A stretch of DNA of 64,000 nt from Aminobacter sp. HY435 (GTDB taxonomy: Bacteria > Pseudomonadota > Alphaproteobacteria > Rhizobiales > Rhizobiaceae), in NCBI RefSeq assembly GCF_027568395.1, contig NZ_JANKZL010000011.1, positions 124,001-188,000 on the forward strand, read 5' to 3'. Numbering within the stretch: position 1 is the first letter of the stretch; the number at the start of each line of letters is the position of its first letter. Positions 9,149-18,774 of the stretch are shown here, piece by piece. A program made the position numbers and the translations under genes. Under the pieces are notes generated by a model. That model saw only the letters and a program-made list of their open reading frames with translations. It searched no databases and had not been told where the DNA came from.

Positions 9149-9175
9149 CATATTAATTAGTATACAAATGATATG
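9149..9175. promoter_or_regulatory. Palindrome upstream of the hydantoinase genes, possible GntR-type operator
   Basis: The 14-base core ATTAGTATACAAAT (9156-9169) is self-complementary apart from one symmetric mismatched pair, and outer arms CATAT (9149-9153) and ATATG (9171-9175) flank it. It sits about 80-100 bases before the hydantoinase A start in a short AT-rich stretch. The GTATAC core resembles operators of FadR-type GntR regulators. No regulator gene is adjacent, so the assignment is tentative. Confidence 0.4.
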
Positions 9176-9250
9176 ATCGTCAAGATTGTGGCATAAAACG
9201 CCTTTCTAAACTGGCACATGAACGTAGTCCGCTTGTTTCGGGTTTAGTCC

Positions 9251-11317
9251 ATGGTCGAGAAAATTCCCGCATTGGCGGGAGACGTTGTGGCAGGCATCGA
9301 CGTCGGGGGAACGTTCACCGACTTGCTGCTTCTCGACCGCGACAATGCGGTGCGCATCGCCAAGACCCCGACGACGGTCGACAACCAGGCGCATGGCGTG
9401 GTCGCGGCCCTTGCGGCGACGGGCTTTCCGATTGCCGAAATCGACCTCATCGTCCACGGCACCACTACCACCACCAACGCTGTACTGGAACGCCGCCTCG
9501 CCCGCACCGGCATGATCACCACGCGCGGCTTTCGCGACGTGATCGAACTCGGGCGGCGCACGCGGCCCCAGCCCTACGGCATGACCGGGGTGTTCGTGCC
9601 GGTGATCCCGCGCAATCTGAGGCTAGAGGTGACGGAACGCGTCGAGGCGTCAGGCCGGGTGCGCGAGCCGCTCGACGAGATCGAACTGCGGGCCGCTGTG
9701 GCGGCGCTTGTCGCCGCCGGATGCGAGTCCCTGGTGATCCACTTCCTGCACGCCTACGCCAACCCCGATCACGAGCGCCGCGCCGCCGAGATCGCCGCCG
9801 AGACCTGGCCGAACGGGCACATCACGACTGGCCATTCGCTGCTGTCGGAAGCGCGCGAGTTCGAGCGCGGCGTCACCGCCTCGGTCAACGCCGCCGTGCA
9901 GCCGATCCTCGAGCGCTATGTTGCGCGCCTGCGCGACGAGCTTGCAGCGCGCGGCTACGACCGCGACTTCCTCGTCATGAACGGCAATGGCGGCATGATC
10001 TCGGCGCGCTTCGTGACGCGCGAGGCGGCCAAGACGGTGATGTCCGGCCCGGCTTCCGGGGTGATCGCCGCCGCCTATACCGGCAAGCGGGCGGGGTTCG
10101 AAAACCTCGTCACCTACGACATGGGTGGCACGTCGACCGATGTCGCGCTGATCCGCCATGCCGAGCCGGCAGTGTCAAACGAGATCGAGATCGAATATGC
10201 GATGCCGATCCATGTGCCGATGGTCGCGGTTCATACGGTCGGCGCCGGCGGCGGCTCGATCGCGCGCGTCGATGCCTCCGGCCTGATCCAGCTCGGTCCC
10301 GAGAGCGCCGGGGCCGATCCCGGGCCGATCTGCTATGGCCGCGGCGGCTCGGACCCGACGATCACCGACGCCAATCTGGTGCTTGGCCGGCTCGATCCGA
10401 AGAAGCTGCTGTCGGTCGCGAACCCGACGACGGTGGCGGCGGTGCGCGAGATATTCGAGCACCGGATCGGCAAGACGACCGGGCTCGACGGCACGGCCGC
10501 CGCCGGCGCTGTGCTGCGGCTCGGCAACATCAAGATGGCCGGCGCCATCCGCATGGTCTCGGTGGCGCGTGGCCACGATCCGCGCGATTTCACGCTCTTC
10601 GCCTTCGGCGGCGCGGGACCGCTGCATGCCTCGGCGCTGGCCCGCGAACTCGGACTGCCGCGCGTGCTTGTCCCGGCAAGGCCCGGCATCACCAACGCGC
10701 TTGGCTGTGTCGTCGCCGACATGCGGCACGACTTCGTCAACACCGTCAACCAGCCGGTGGCAGTCCTCGACGAACAACGCGCGCGCGATATCCTGGCGCG
10801 CCACAGGGCGGATGGCGAGGCGCTCATCGCCAAGGAGGCGATCCGGCCGCAGAGCATCCGCGTCAGCCATTCCGCCGACATGCAGTTTGTCGGGCAAACG
10901 CACATCATCAACGTGCCGCTGCCGTCGGCCGAGGTCGAACGCGCGACGCTGCAGGCGCTGTTCGAGAAGGCCTATTTCGCCCGCTTCAGGGTCGAGCTGC
11001 CGGAAATCCGCGCCAACCTCGTCAACCTCAATACGTCGGTCACTGGTGTCCGCCCCGACATCGATCTTAGCCGGCTCATCGATCCCGCCGGCCGGGCGGC
11101 GACGCTCGACGGCGCGCTGCGCGAGGTCCGCCCGGTGTGGTTCGACGGCGCCTGGCTGGACACCCCGGTCTATCTCAGGGAAAAGCTGCCGCTCGAGGCG
11201 CGATTCACTGGGCCGGCGATCCTCGAGCAGATGGACGCCACGACCGTGCTGGAGCCCGGCGACAGTGCCTGGTCGGACAAGGACGGGAACATCATCGTCG
11301 AGGTGGGACAGGGATGA
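9251..11317 (+). CDS. hyuA: Hydantoinase/oxoprolinase family protein, subunit A (N-methylhydantoinase A-like)
   Basis: 688 residues, ATG at 9251. The N-terminal actin-like ATPase motif VAGIDVGGTFTDLLLLD and VHGTTTTTNAVLE, then the central NGNGGMISARF, TYDMGGTSTDVAL and HTVGAGGGSIARVD segments, are typical of HyuA. The family hydrolyses hydantoins or 5-oxoproline, or carboxylates ketones, with ATP, in complex with subunit B. The B gene follows on the same strand after 223 bases that hold a large inverted repeat; in most relatives A and B nearly abut. The substrate cannot be told from sequence. A palindrome at 9149-9175 may be its operator. Confidence 0.92.
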   Translation: MVEKIPALAGDVVAGIDVGGTFTDLLLLDRDNAVRIAKTPTTVDNQAHGVVAALAATGFPIAEIDLIVHGTTTTTNAVLERRLARTGMITTRGFRDVIELGRRTRPQPYGMTGVFVPVIPRNLRLEVTERVEASGRVREPLDEIELRAAVAALVAAGCESLVIHFLHAYANPDHERRAAEIAAETWPNGHITTGHSLLSEAREFERGVTASVNAAVQPILERYVARLRDELAARGYDRDFLVMNGNGGMISARFVTREAAKTVMSGPASGVIAAAYTGKRAGFENLVTYDMGGTSTDVALIRHAEPAVSNEIEIEYAMPIHVPMVAVHTVGAGGGSIARVDASGLIQLGPESAGADPGPICYGRGGSDPTITDANLVLGRLDPKKLLSVANPTTVAAVREIFEHRIGKTTGLDGTAAAGAVLRLGNIKMAGAIRMVSVARGHDPRDFTLFAFGGAGPLHASALARELGLPRVLVPARPGITNALGCVVADMRHDFVNTVNQPVAVLDEQRARDILARHRADGEALIAKEAIRPQSIRVSHSADMQFVGQTHIINVPLPSAEVERATLQALFEKAYFARFRVELPEIRANLVNLNTSVTGVRPDIDLSRLIDPAGRAATLDGALREVRPVWFDGAWLDTPVYLREKLPLEARFTGPAILEQMDATTVLEPGDSAWSDKDGNIIVEVGQG

Positions 11318-11330
11318 TGCCACGCAAGCA

Positions 11331-11493
11331 CCCCCACTCCGCCTCGCTGCGCTCGGCACCTCTCCCCCTGCCCGGGGGAGAGGAAAGACCGGCGGCGATC
11401 CGGCCTCTCGTCATCTCATCCGTCGAACCAGCTCCTTTCCACTCCCCCGTCGAACGGGGGAGAGGTGCCGAGCGCAGCGAGGCGGAGTGGGGG
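11331..11493. repeat. Inverted repeat with perfect 38-base arms between hydantoinase A and B
   Basis: The arm at 11331-11368 and the arm at 11456-11493 are exact reverse complements over 38 bases (core CTCGCTGCGCTCGGCACCTC), spaced by 87 bases. A shorter inner inverted pair lies between (CCCCCTGCCCGGGGG near 11364 and CCCCCGTCGAACGGGGG near 11444). It splits genes that are normally contiguous and could form a strong hairpin in the transcript. Confidence 0.9.
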
Positions 11494-11540
11494 TCGACGT
11501 CTCAAGCGCAAACCTCTCCAACACCCCGCGAGGCTACCCC

Positions 11541-13274
11541 ATGAGCCTCGATGCCATCACCCTCTCCGTCATCCAGGCGGCGCTGCAGCAGACCTGCGAC
11601 GAGATGGACCTGACGTTCTCGCGCGCCGCCTTCTCGCCTGTCATCGCCGAGGCCAACGACCGCTCGGACGGCATCTACTCCGCCGTCGATGGCGCGCTGA
11701 TCGCACAGGGGTCGCAAGGCCTGCCGGTGTTCGTCGGGGTGATGCAGCACTCGACCAGGACGATCATCGAGATGATATCGGACGGACGCTGCCTGCCGCC
11801 GGAAGACGGCGACATCTACATCGTCAACGACCCCTATCTCGGCGGCACGCATCTGATGGACGTGCGTTTCGCCATGCCGGTGTGGCGCGGCGGAACGATA
11901 TTTTGCTGGCTGTCCAACACCGGCCATTGGCCCGACATCGGTGGCGCGGTACCCGGCGGGTTCTCGGCTTCGGCGACTGCAGTCGAGCAGGAAGGCCTGC
12001 GCCTGCCGCCGGTCAAGCTGTTCAAGAAGGGCGTGATGGATCCCGAGATCTACGCCATCATCTGCTCCAACATCCGCGTCGCCGACCAGCGCATCGGAGA
12101 TATCCGCGCCCAGGCAGCGGCACTTCACGTCGGCCAGGAGAGACTGTTCCAGATCCTGGACCGTTACGGTGACGAAACGGTGACCGAGGCGATTGCGGAG
12201 CTTCGAAGGCGCGCCGCCGACCAGATGCGGGCGCACATTTTTGCCCTTCCCGACGGCGTCTACCGCGCCACGGCATTCGTCGATTCCGACGGGGTCGTCG
12301 ACGAGCCGCTGACGATCGCGCTATCGGTCGACAAGCGCGGCGACACGCTGACCTTCGATTTCGCCGGCTCGTCGAAGCCGTGCGCGGGACCGATGAACAG
12401 CGTGCTGGCGACGACCTTGTCATCGGTCTATCTCGCCATGCGCCATATCTTCCCCGACGTGCCGATCAGCGCCGGCGCCTTTGAGCCGCTGACGGTGAAG
12501 CGCCCCGAGGGGACCTTTCTCGACGCGCGCTACCCGCGTCCGGTCTCGGGCTGCGCCGCCGAGGTTTCGCAACGTATCGCCGAGGCGGTGTTTGCCGCGA
12601 TGGTCCAGGCCGCACCCGACAAGGTGACGGCCGCACCCGCCGGTTCGAGCGGCAATTTTGCGCTGGGCGGCAACGACCCGGCGCGCGGCCGCGACTACGT
12701 CATGTACCAGATTTCCGGCGGCGGTTACGGCGGCAACGCCGATCACGACGGCCTGTCCAACGGCTGCTCGACCATCGGCATCTCGAAGTCGCCGCCGGTC
12801 GAGATCATGGAGCAGGCCTTCCCGGTGCTGTACCGGCGCTATGCGCTGCGCGAGGGGTCGGGCGGCGCGGGCAAACAGCGCGGCGGCTTTGGCCTCGACT
12901 ACGAGATCGAGCTGCTGCGCGGCGAGGCGCGCGCCTCCTTCGTCATGGATCATGGCCGCTTCGGCCCCCAGGGCGCGCTCGGCGGCGGCGACGGCGCGGT
13001 CAATTCCGTGACGGTCATCCGCGACGGCAAGGCGCATGTGCCGCCGCATCTGTCCAAGGAACAGGACATAGCGCTGAAGGCCGGCGACCGGGTGAAGGTC
13101 GGCACGCCGGGCGGCGGCGGTTATGGCGATCCGCTGACGCGCGACCCGGCGCTGGTGCTGCGCGATGTCGAGCTCGGCTACTACACGCCCGAGCAGGCGG
13201 CTGAGATGTTCGGGGTGGTGGTTGGAGATGGCGGCGTGGACGCCGCGGAGACGGAGCGGTTGAGGCTGCGTTGA
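11541..13274 (+). CDS. hyuB: Hydantoinase B/oxoprolinase family protein, subunit B
   Basis: 577 residues from ATG at 11541 (MSLDAITLSVIQAALQQTCDE). The frame is open much further 5', but that overlaps hydantoinase A and the repeat. HyuB signatures include MDLTFSRAAFSPVIAEANDRSDGIYS, YLGGTHLMDVRF, a glycine-rich ISGGGYGGNADHDG segment, and the C-terminal GTPGGGGYGDPLTRDP. Subunit B is thought to hold the metal site that processes the intermediate activated by subunit A. With HyuA it forms a heteromeric cytoplasmic enzyme. The ribosome site is weak (GAGGCTACCCC upstream). Confidence 0.92.
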   Translation: MSLDAITLSVIQAALQQTCDEMDLTFSRAAFSPVIAEANDRSDGIYSAVDGALIAQGSQGLPVFVGVMQHSTRTIIEMISDGRCLPPEDGDIYIVNDPYLGGTHLMDVRFAMPVWRGGTIFCWLSNTGHWPDIGGAVPGGFSASATAVEQEGLRLPPVKLFKKGVMDPEIYAIICSNIRVADQRIGDIRAQAAALHVGQERLFQILDRYGDETVTEAIAELRRRAADQMRAHIFALPDGVYRATAFVDSDGVVDEPLTIALSVDKRGDTLTFDFAGSSKPCAGPMNSVLATTLSSVYLAMRHIFPDVPISAGAFEPLTVKRPEGTFLDARYPRPVSGCAAEVSQRIAEAVFAAMVQAAPDKVTAAPAGSSGNFALGGNDPARGRDYVMYQISGGGYGGNADHDGLSNGCSTIGISKSPPVEIMEQAFPVLYRRYALREGSGGAGKQRGGFGLDYEIELLRGEARASFVMDHGRFGPQGALGGGDGAVNSVTVIRDGKAHVPPHLSKEQDIALKAGDRVKVGTPGGGGYGDPLTRDPALVLRDVELGYYTPEQAAEMFGVVVGDGGVDAAETERLRLR

Positions 13275-13333
13275 AATTGCGCCTCACCGCCTTCCCTGCA
13301 CTGGAAACCACCCCCGCCCGTAGGCTTGGGCAA

Positions 13334-14332
13334 TCAGCCCAGAAGCTTGCCGTCCTCGCCAAAGCGATAGGTCCGCGCCGCATCGGGCGTGGCATAGAGC
13401 GTGGCGCCCGGCCCGGTCTGGTATTCGCCAAACAGGCGGATGGTGACGAGGCCGGCCTTTTCTGTTTCCAGGAAAACGTTGGTGTCGGCTCCAAGATGCT
13501 CGGCGTGGATGACGGTTCCCTTCCACGCACCCTCCGTCTGGCTGACCGCGATGTGCTCAGGGCGTACGCCGATGGTCCTGGCGGTTTCACCCAGCCGCTC
13601 GCCGTCGATGAAGTTCATCTTCGGCGAGCCGATGAAACCGGCGACAAACAGGTTCGCCGGCTTGTTGTAGAGCTCCATCGGCGCGCCGACCTGCTCGACC
13701 TTGCCGGCATTGAGCACCACGATGCGGTCGGCCAGCGTCATCGCCTCGACCTGGTCGTGAGTGACGTAGATCATCGTCGCCTTCAGCCTGTTGTGCAGCT
13801 GGGCGATCTCGAGCCGGGTGTTGACGCGCAGCGCCGCGTCGAGGTTCGACAGCGGCTCGTCGAACAGGAACAGCTTGGGCTCGCGGACCAGAGCGCGGCC
13901 GATGGCGACGCGCTGACGCTGGCCGCCGGACAGCTCGGCCGGACGGCGCTTGAGATAGGGCTCCAGCGACAGCATGGCCGAGGAGGCGGCAATGCGCTTG
14001 TCGATCTCGGCCGCCGGCGTGCCGGCCTGCTTGAGGCCGAGCGCCATGTTGTCGCGCACGGTGAGATGCGGATAGAGCGCATAGGTCTGGAACACCATGG
14101 CGATGCCGCGGTTCGACGGCGGCACGTTGTTGACCCGCTTCCCGTCGATCAGCACGTTGCCGGAGGAAAGGTCCTCGAGCCCGGCGATGATGCGCAGAAG
14201 CGTCGACTTTCCGCAGCCCGACGGGCCGACGAACACGACGAATTCACCGTCCCTGACGTCGAGGTCGATGCCCTGGAGCACCTCGACCGGGCCGAAGGAC
14301 TTCTTGACGTTTTCGATCTTGAGAGATCCCAC
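13334..14332 (-). CDS. CUT1 sugar ABC transporter ATP-binding protein (MalK/UgpC type)
   Basis: 332 residues. Walker [13 protein letters not shown], signature [16 protein letters not shown], Walker [14 protein letters not shown] and the H-loop VTHDQ are all present; the C-terminal third is the TOBE/regulatory domain ([15 protein letters not shown]). It energises import by the two permeases and binding protein encoded upstream on the same strand. It is the last gene of the leftward amino-sugar operon, 71 bases after the oxidoreductase gene. The substrate is inferred from the murQ, kinase and nagA genes next door. Confidence 0.93.
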   Translation of the reverse strand: MGSLKIENVKKSFGPVEVLQGIDLDVRDGEFVVFVGPSGCGKSTLLRIIAGLEDLSSGNVLIDGKRVNNVPPSNRGIAMVFQTYALYPHLTVRDNMALGLKQAGTPAAEIDKRIAASSAMLSLEPYLKRRPAELSGGQRQRVAIGRALVREPKLFLFDEPLSNLDAALRVNTRLEIAQLHNRLKATMIYVTHDQVEAMTLADRIVVLNAGKVEQVGAPMELYNKPANLFVAGFIGSPKMNFIDGERLGETARTIGVRPEHIAVSQTEGAWKGTVIHAEHLGADTNVFLETEKAGLVTIRLFGEYQTGPGATLYATPDAARTYRFGEDGKLLG

Positions 14333-14403
14333 AGGCTCTTCCTTTTCGATGTTCCCTGCGCACGATGCCAGCCGGAAGGTGTCGAGCCTTCCGGGGCCAT
14401 GCT

Positions 14404-15468
14404 CTAAAGCTTGACGGCGAGACCGGTGCGGACGCTTTCGTCCGCAGCCAGGCAGACGCGCAGCGATTTGACAGCGTCCGCCATGTGGCGGGTGAGGTCG
14501 ATGTCTTCGCGGATGGCCTTCAGCACGAAGGCCTGCTCGCGGTCACAGAGCCCCTGATGGCCGGGCTCGTCCTTCATCGACAGGTCCTCGTCGGCGTGGA
14601 CGAAGTTGCCGTCGGCGCCGAGTTCGGCGCGGTGGACGCGGATCATGCTGGTCTTGGTGTGGGAATCGACGTCGTCGGACTTGGTCGCAGCCTCGTTGAC
14701 GACGATCGAAACGCTGCCCTTCGGCGAGATCACATCCTTCACGAAAAAGGCGGTCTCCGACATCATCGGTCCCCAACCGGCCTCGTACCAGCCGACCGAA
14801 CCATCGGCGAACAGCACCTGGAGGTGGCCGTAATTGTACATCGCCGGATCGATATCGTCGGTCATGCGCAGGCCCATGCCACGCACCTCAACCGGCTCGG
14901 CGTCGGTGATCTGGCACATGACGTCGAGATAGTGCACGCCGCAGTCGACGATCGGCGAGGTCGTCTTCATCAGCTGCTTGTGGGTGTCCCACTTGTGGCC
15001 GGAAGACTGCTGGTTGAGGTTCATGCGGAAGACATAGGGGCCGCCAAGGGCACGCGCTTCGCCGATCATCCTCATCCATGAGGGATGGTGACGCAGGATA
15101 TAGCCGATCACCAGCTTGCGGCCGTTGGCCTTGGCGCAGGCGACGACGCGCTCGGCATCGGCGACAGTGGTCGCCAGCGGCTTTTCGAGGAAGACGTGGC
15201 AGCCGGCCTCCATCGCCATCACCGCATAGTCGGCGTGACTGTCGGAGTAGGTGTTGATCGAGGCGACGTCGGGCTTCAGCTCGCGGATCGTGCCTTCGAA
15301 CGAGCGCTGGATGCCATAGCCTTCCATGCCATCAGGCAGCGGCACGTCGGAACGGTTGACCAGCGCGGCAATCTCGAAGCCAGGGTTGTTGTGATAGGCC
15401 AGCGCGTGGCTGCGACCCATGTTGCCGAGACCGGCGACGACGACACGAAGGGGTTTTTCAGTGGTCAC
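14404..15468 (-). CDS. Gfo/Idh/MocA-family NAD(P)-dependent oxidoreductase
   Basis: 354 residues from a GTG at 15468 that overlaps the permease stop (GTGA). Residues near the N-terminus form the Rossmann fold, [20 protein letters not shown], followed by [16 protein letters not shown], the family's Glu-Lys-Pro motif with the catalytic lysine. Members oxidise or reduce sugar hydroxyls. Embedded in an amino-sugar import operon, it may modify the imported sugar; its exact reaction is unknown. The upstream open frame to 15663 overlaps the permease and was not used. Confidence 0.88.
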   Translation of the reverse strand: MTTEKPLRVVVAGLGNMGRSHALAYHNNPGFEIAALVNRSDVPLPDGMEGYGIQRSFEGTIRELKPDVASINTYSDSHADYAVMAMEAGCHVFLEKPLATTVADAERVVACAKANGRKLVIGYILRHHPSWMRMIGEARALGGPYVFRMNLNQQSSGHKWDTHKQLMKTTSPIVDCGVHYLDVMCQITDAEPVEVRGMGLRMTDDIDPAMYNYGHLQVLFADGSVGWYEAGWGPMMSETAFFVKDVISPKGSVSIVVNEAATKSDDVDSHTKTSMIRVHRAELGADGNFVHADEDLSMKDEPGHQGLCDREQAFVLKAIREDIDLTRHMADAVKSLRVCLAADESVRTGLAVKL

Positions 15469-16307
15469 TTGACTGCTCCGGAAGTGATGCCGCGGATGAG
15501 CTGCCGCGAGAAGAAGAGGTAAAGGACAAGCACCGGCAGGATGGCCAGCGACAGGGCCGCCAGCACGGCGTTCCAGTTGGTGACGAACTGGCCGATGAAC
15601 ACCTGGGCGCCCAGCGTCACCGTCTTGGTCTGTTCGGATGGCGCCAGGATCAGCGGGAACCACAAATCGTTCCAGATCGGGATCATGGTGAACACCGCGA
15701 CCGTCGCCATGGCCGGACGCACCAGCGGCAGCACGAGGCGGAAGAAGATGCGGTATTCCGAGAGCCCGTCGATGCGGCCGGCGTTCTTCAGGTCGTCCGA
15801 CACCTGCTTCATGAATTCAGACAGGATGAAGACGGCCAGCGGCAGGCCTTGCGCGGTGTAGACCAGGATCAGCGCGGTCAGCGTGTTGACCAGGCCCGAG
15901 GCCACCATCAGCTGCAGGATGGCCACCGTGCCGAGGCGGATCGGGATCATGATGCCGAGGGCCAGATAGAGCCCCATCATGGTGTTGCCCTTGAAGCGGT
16001 ATTCCGACAGCGCAAACGCCGCCATCGCACCGAACAGCAGCACCAGAAACAGCGACACGACCGTAACCGTCAGGCTGTTCTGGAAATACTGGACGAAATC
16101 GCCCTGGGCCATGACCGTCTTGTAGCCGATCAGGTCGAACGTCTCGGATGTCGGCAGCGCCAGCGGCGAACGGAAGATGGCGTTGCGCGACTTGAACGAA
16201 TTGACGACGATGACCAGCACCGGAAACAGCGCAATCACGGTGTAGGCCAGAAGCACCGCATGGGCGCCGATGGTGCGGGGCAGGGAAGAAGTGGCAGCCT
16301 TGCTCAT
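15465..16307 (-). CDS. CUT1 sugar ABC transporter permease (MalG type)
   Basis: 280 residues with about six membrane segments (for example VLLAYTVIALFPVLVIVVNSF near the N-terminus). The EAA loop that contacts the ATPase is visible as DDLKNAGRIDGLSEYRIFFRLVLP. It pairs with the upstream permease. Seven bases separate it from that gene and its stop overlaps the oxidoreductase GTG, so translation is coupled. Confidence 0.93.
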   Translation of the reverse strand: MSKAATSSLPRTIGAHAVLLAYTVIALFPVLVIVVNSFKSRNAIFRSPLALPTSETFDLIGYKTVMAQGDFVQYFQNSLTVTVVSLFLVLLFGAMAAFALSEYRFKGNTMMGLYLALGIMIPIRLGTVAILQLMVASGLVNTLTALILVYTAQGLPLAVFILSEFMKQVSDDLKNAGRIDGLSEYRIFFRLVLPLVRPAMATVAVFTMIPIWNDLWFPLILAPSEQTKTVTLGAQVFIGQFVTNWNAVLAALSLAILPVLVLYLFFSRQLIRGITSGAVK

Positions 16308-16314
16308 GACGCCC

Positions 16315-17268
16315 TCAGAACTGGTAGCGGCGCAGCCGCGTCTGGATGAGGAACAGGTAGACGCAAACGCCTGTGAGGATGATGAAGAACATCATCGAGG
16401 CGATGGTCGCGCCCATGTTCGGGTCGCCGATCTGCAGCTGGAAGCCGAAGAACGTGCGATAGAGGAAGGTGCCCAGGATGTCGGTCGAATAGTTCGGGCC
16501 GGCGAGCGCCCCCTGCGCCGAGTAGATCAGGTCGAAGGCGTTGAAATTGCCGACGAAGGTCAGGATCGAGATGATGCCGATGGAGGGCAGGATCAGCGGC
16601 AGCTTGATCTTCCAGAACTGCGACATGCCGGTGACGCCGTCGCATTCGGCGGCCTCGATCACCTCGTCGGGGATCGACAGCATGGCGGCATAGATCAGCA
16701 TCATCGGAATGCCGACGAACTGCCAGACCGAGATCAGGCTGAGCGCGGTCAGCGCATATTCTTCCTTGCCCAGCCACGGCACGAACAGGCTCTTGAGGCC
16801 GACCATGTCGAGCAGGCTCGGCGCCACGCCCCACAGCGGGCTGAGGATCAGCTTCCACGCAAAGCCGACGATGACGAAGGACAGGATGGTCGGGATGAAG
16901 ATCGCGGTTCGGTAGAAAGCCGAAAAGCGCAGCTTCGGGCTCGACAAAAGGGCTGCGAGCACGACACCGATGGGGTTCTGCACCAGCATGTGAACGACGA
17001 AGAACCAGGTGTTGTTGCCGAGCGCGTTCCAGAACGACGCCGACCAGCGCGGATCGCCAAACAGCGTGCGGAAATTCTCCAGCCCAACAAAGACCTGGTT
17101 GTTGGCGACATCGCGGAACAGCGACAGCTGCAGCGTGCCGAACAGCGGCAGGATCATCACGGCAGTGTAAATCAGCACCGCCGGCGCCAGGAACACCGCG
17201 ATGTGCCAGCGTATGGGGCGCTTGTCCCGGCTTAGCTCTGGGCTTTGCTCTAGGCTTTGCTGCGACAT
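16315..17268 (-). CDS. CUT1 sugar ABC transporter permease (MalF type)
   Basis: 317 residues from ATG at 17268, chosen because AGGGA lies about 8 bases upstream and MSQQSLEQSPELSRDKRPIRW precedes the first membrane helix. About six membrane segments follow. The EAA motif EVIEAAECDGVTGMSQFWKIKLP identifies the MalF-type partner. The 215 bases to the binding-protein gene include a GC-rich spacer (17269-17483) that may reduce expression relative to the binding protein. Confidence 0.93.
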   Translation of the reverse strand: MSQQSLEQSPELSRDKRPIRWHIAVFLAPAVLIYTAVMILPLFGTLQLSLFRDVANNQVFVGLENFRTLFGDPRWSASFWNALGNNTWFFVVHMLVQNPIGVVLAALLSSPKLRFSAFYRTAIFIPTILSFVIVGFAWKLILSPLWGVAPSLLDMVGLKSLFVPWLGKEEYALTALSLISVWQFVGIPMMLIYAAMLSIPDEVIEAAECDGVTGMSQFWKIKLPLILPSIGIISILTFVGNFNAFDLIYSAQGALAGPNYSTDILGTFLYRTFFGFQLQIGDPNMGATIASMMFFIILTGVCVYLFLIQTRLRRYQF

Positions 17269-17483
17269 TTCAAATTCCCTGGTCCGGCCGGGATGGCCGT
17301 TGAACGGACTGGCGAGGATAGCTTCTTGGGCGCTTCCCGGCGTCGGCCGACGGAAGCAGTAGCGCACCTTCCGGCGCCTGCATTCAACCCCTGATTTCGG
17401 CTGTGCCGCATTCGGCGCCGCCTGAGGGGCAGGAAGCGCCGCGACGCGGCGCTTCCAACTTCGCAAGGATCAAATCCGGACGA

Positions 17484-18743
17484 TCACTTGGCCGGCTTGA
17501 ACCAGCTGTCGAGACCCTTCTGCAGTTCGGCCGCAGCGGCTTCCGGGGTTTCGGTGCCGTTGATGACGTTGGCCGACTTGACCCAGGTTTCGTTTTCGAG
17601 GTTCGGGGTGCCGCGCGACAGGACCTGATAGGTCGAGCGGATGGTCGGCTTGCACTTCTCGCGCCAGGAGACGAATTCCTGGGCCAGCGGGTCCTCCATC
17701 TTCACCGCAGCCGAATTCAGGCTGAAGAAGCCCGGCAGCGCGTTGGCGTAGATGGTCGCGAATTCCGGCGAGGCAATCCAGGACAGCAGCTTCTTCGCTG
17801 CTTCCGGGTTCTTGCTCTTGGCATTCAGGCCGACGCCGATGTCGTTGTGGTCGGAGATGTAGCAGGTGTCGCCGGCAGCCTTCACCGGCGGCGGGAAGGC
17901 GCCCATCTTGAACTGCGCCTGGGTGTTGAAGGTGGCGATTTCCCACGAGCCGGCCGGATAGATGGCGGCGCGGCCGAGCGTGAACAGGTTCTGGCTGTCC
18001 GGGTAGGTCTGCGCCTCGAAGCCGTCGCCGAGATACGGCTTCCACTTGGCGAGCTCGGTGAACGGGGCAACCCACTGCGGATCGGTCAGCTTCTGCTCGC
18101 CCTTGATCAGCGCGAGACGGCCTTCTTCGCCCTTCCAGTAGTTCGGGCCGATGTTCTGGTAGCCCATGGTCGCGGCTTCCCAGAGATCCTTGGTGCCCAT
18201 CGCCATCGGGATGTAGGTGCCGTCGGCCTTGATCTTGTCGAGTGCGGCGTAGAACTCGGCCTCGGTCGCCGGCGGGGTGATGCCGAGCTTGTCGAAGGCT
18301 TCCTGGTTGTAGATGAAGCCATGGATGACGGAGGCCATCGGCACGCAGAAGCTGGCCTTGCCGTCGTCGGTCTGCCAGGCGGACTTGGCCACCGGCGAGA
18401 AGTTTTCCATGCCGGCGAGCGTCGTCAGGTCGGCGAGATGGCCCTTGTTGAAGAGCTCGAGCGACGCGTCAAACGGGCGGCAGGTGATGAGGTCACCCGC
18501 CGAGCCGGCGTCGAGCTTGGCGTTCAGCGCCGCGTTGTATTCGGTCGGAGCCGAAGGCGAGAACACGACCTTGATGCCGGGGTTCTTGGCTTCGAACGCC
18601 GGGATCAGCTTCTCCTGCCAGATGGCGAGGTCGTCGTTGCGCCAGCTTTCGATCGTCAGCGTGGTGTCCTGGGCGAGCGCGATCCCGGCGGAGCCGAGGA
18701 TGCTGGACGCCATCAGAAGTCCTGTAAGCAACCTGTTTGTCAT
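17484..18743 (-). CDS. Extracellular sugar-binding protein of the amino-sugar ABC transporter
   Basis: 419 residues from ATG at 18743, preferred over an in-frame ATG two codons earlier because GGGAGA is then correctly spaced. The signal peptide MTNRLLTGLLMASSILGSAG ends at IALAQ/D. The mature protein, TTLTIESWRNDDLAIWQEKLIPAFEAKNPGIKV, is a cluster-B binding protein of the CUT1 type (SBP_bac_1). It captures substrate in the periplasm for the two downstream permeases. The ligand is probably GlcNAc, a chitooligosaccharide or MurNAc, judged only from the catabolic genes of the cluster. Confidence 0.92.
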   Translation of the reverse strand: MTNRLLTGLLMASSILGSAGIALAQDTTLTIESWRNDDLAIWQEKLIPAFEAKNPGIKVVFSPSAPTEYNAALNAKLDAGSAGDLITCRPFDASLELFNKGHLADLTTLAGMENFSPVAKSAWQTDDGKASFCVPMASVIHGFIYNQEAFDKLGITPPATEAEFYAALDKIKADGTYIPMAMGTKDLWEAATMGYQNIGPNYWKGEEGRLALIKGEQKLTDPQWVAPFTELAKWKPYLGDGFEAQTYPDSQNLFTLGRAAIYPAGSWEIATFNTQAQFKMGAFPPPVKAAGDTCYISDHNDIGVGLNAKSKNPEAAKKLLSWIASPEFATIYANALPGFFSLNSAAVKMEDPLAQEFVSWREKCKPTIRSTYQVLSRGTPNLENETWVKSANVINGTETPEAAAAELQKGLDSWFKPAK

Positions 18744-18774
18744 TTCCATTCTCCCAGTTAATTCTCTCGGGCCT

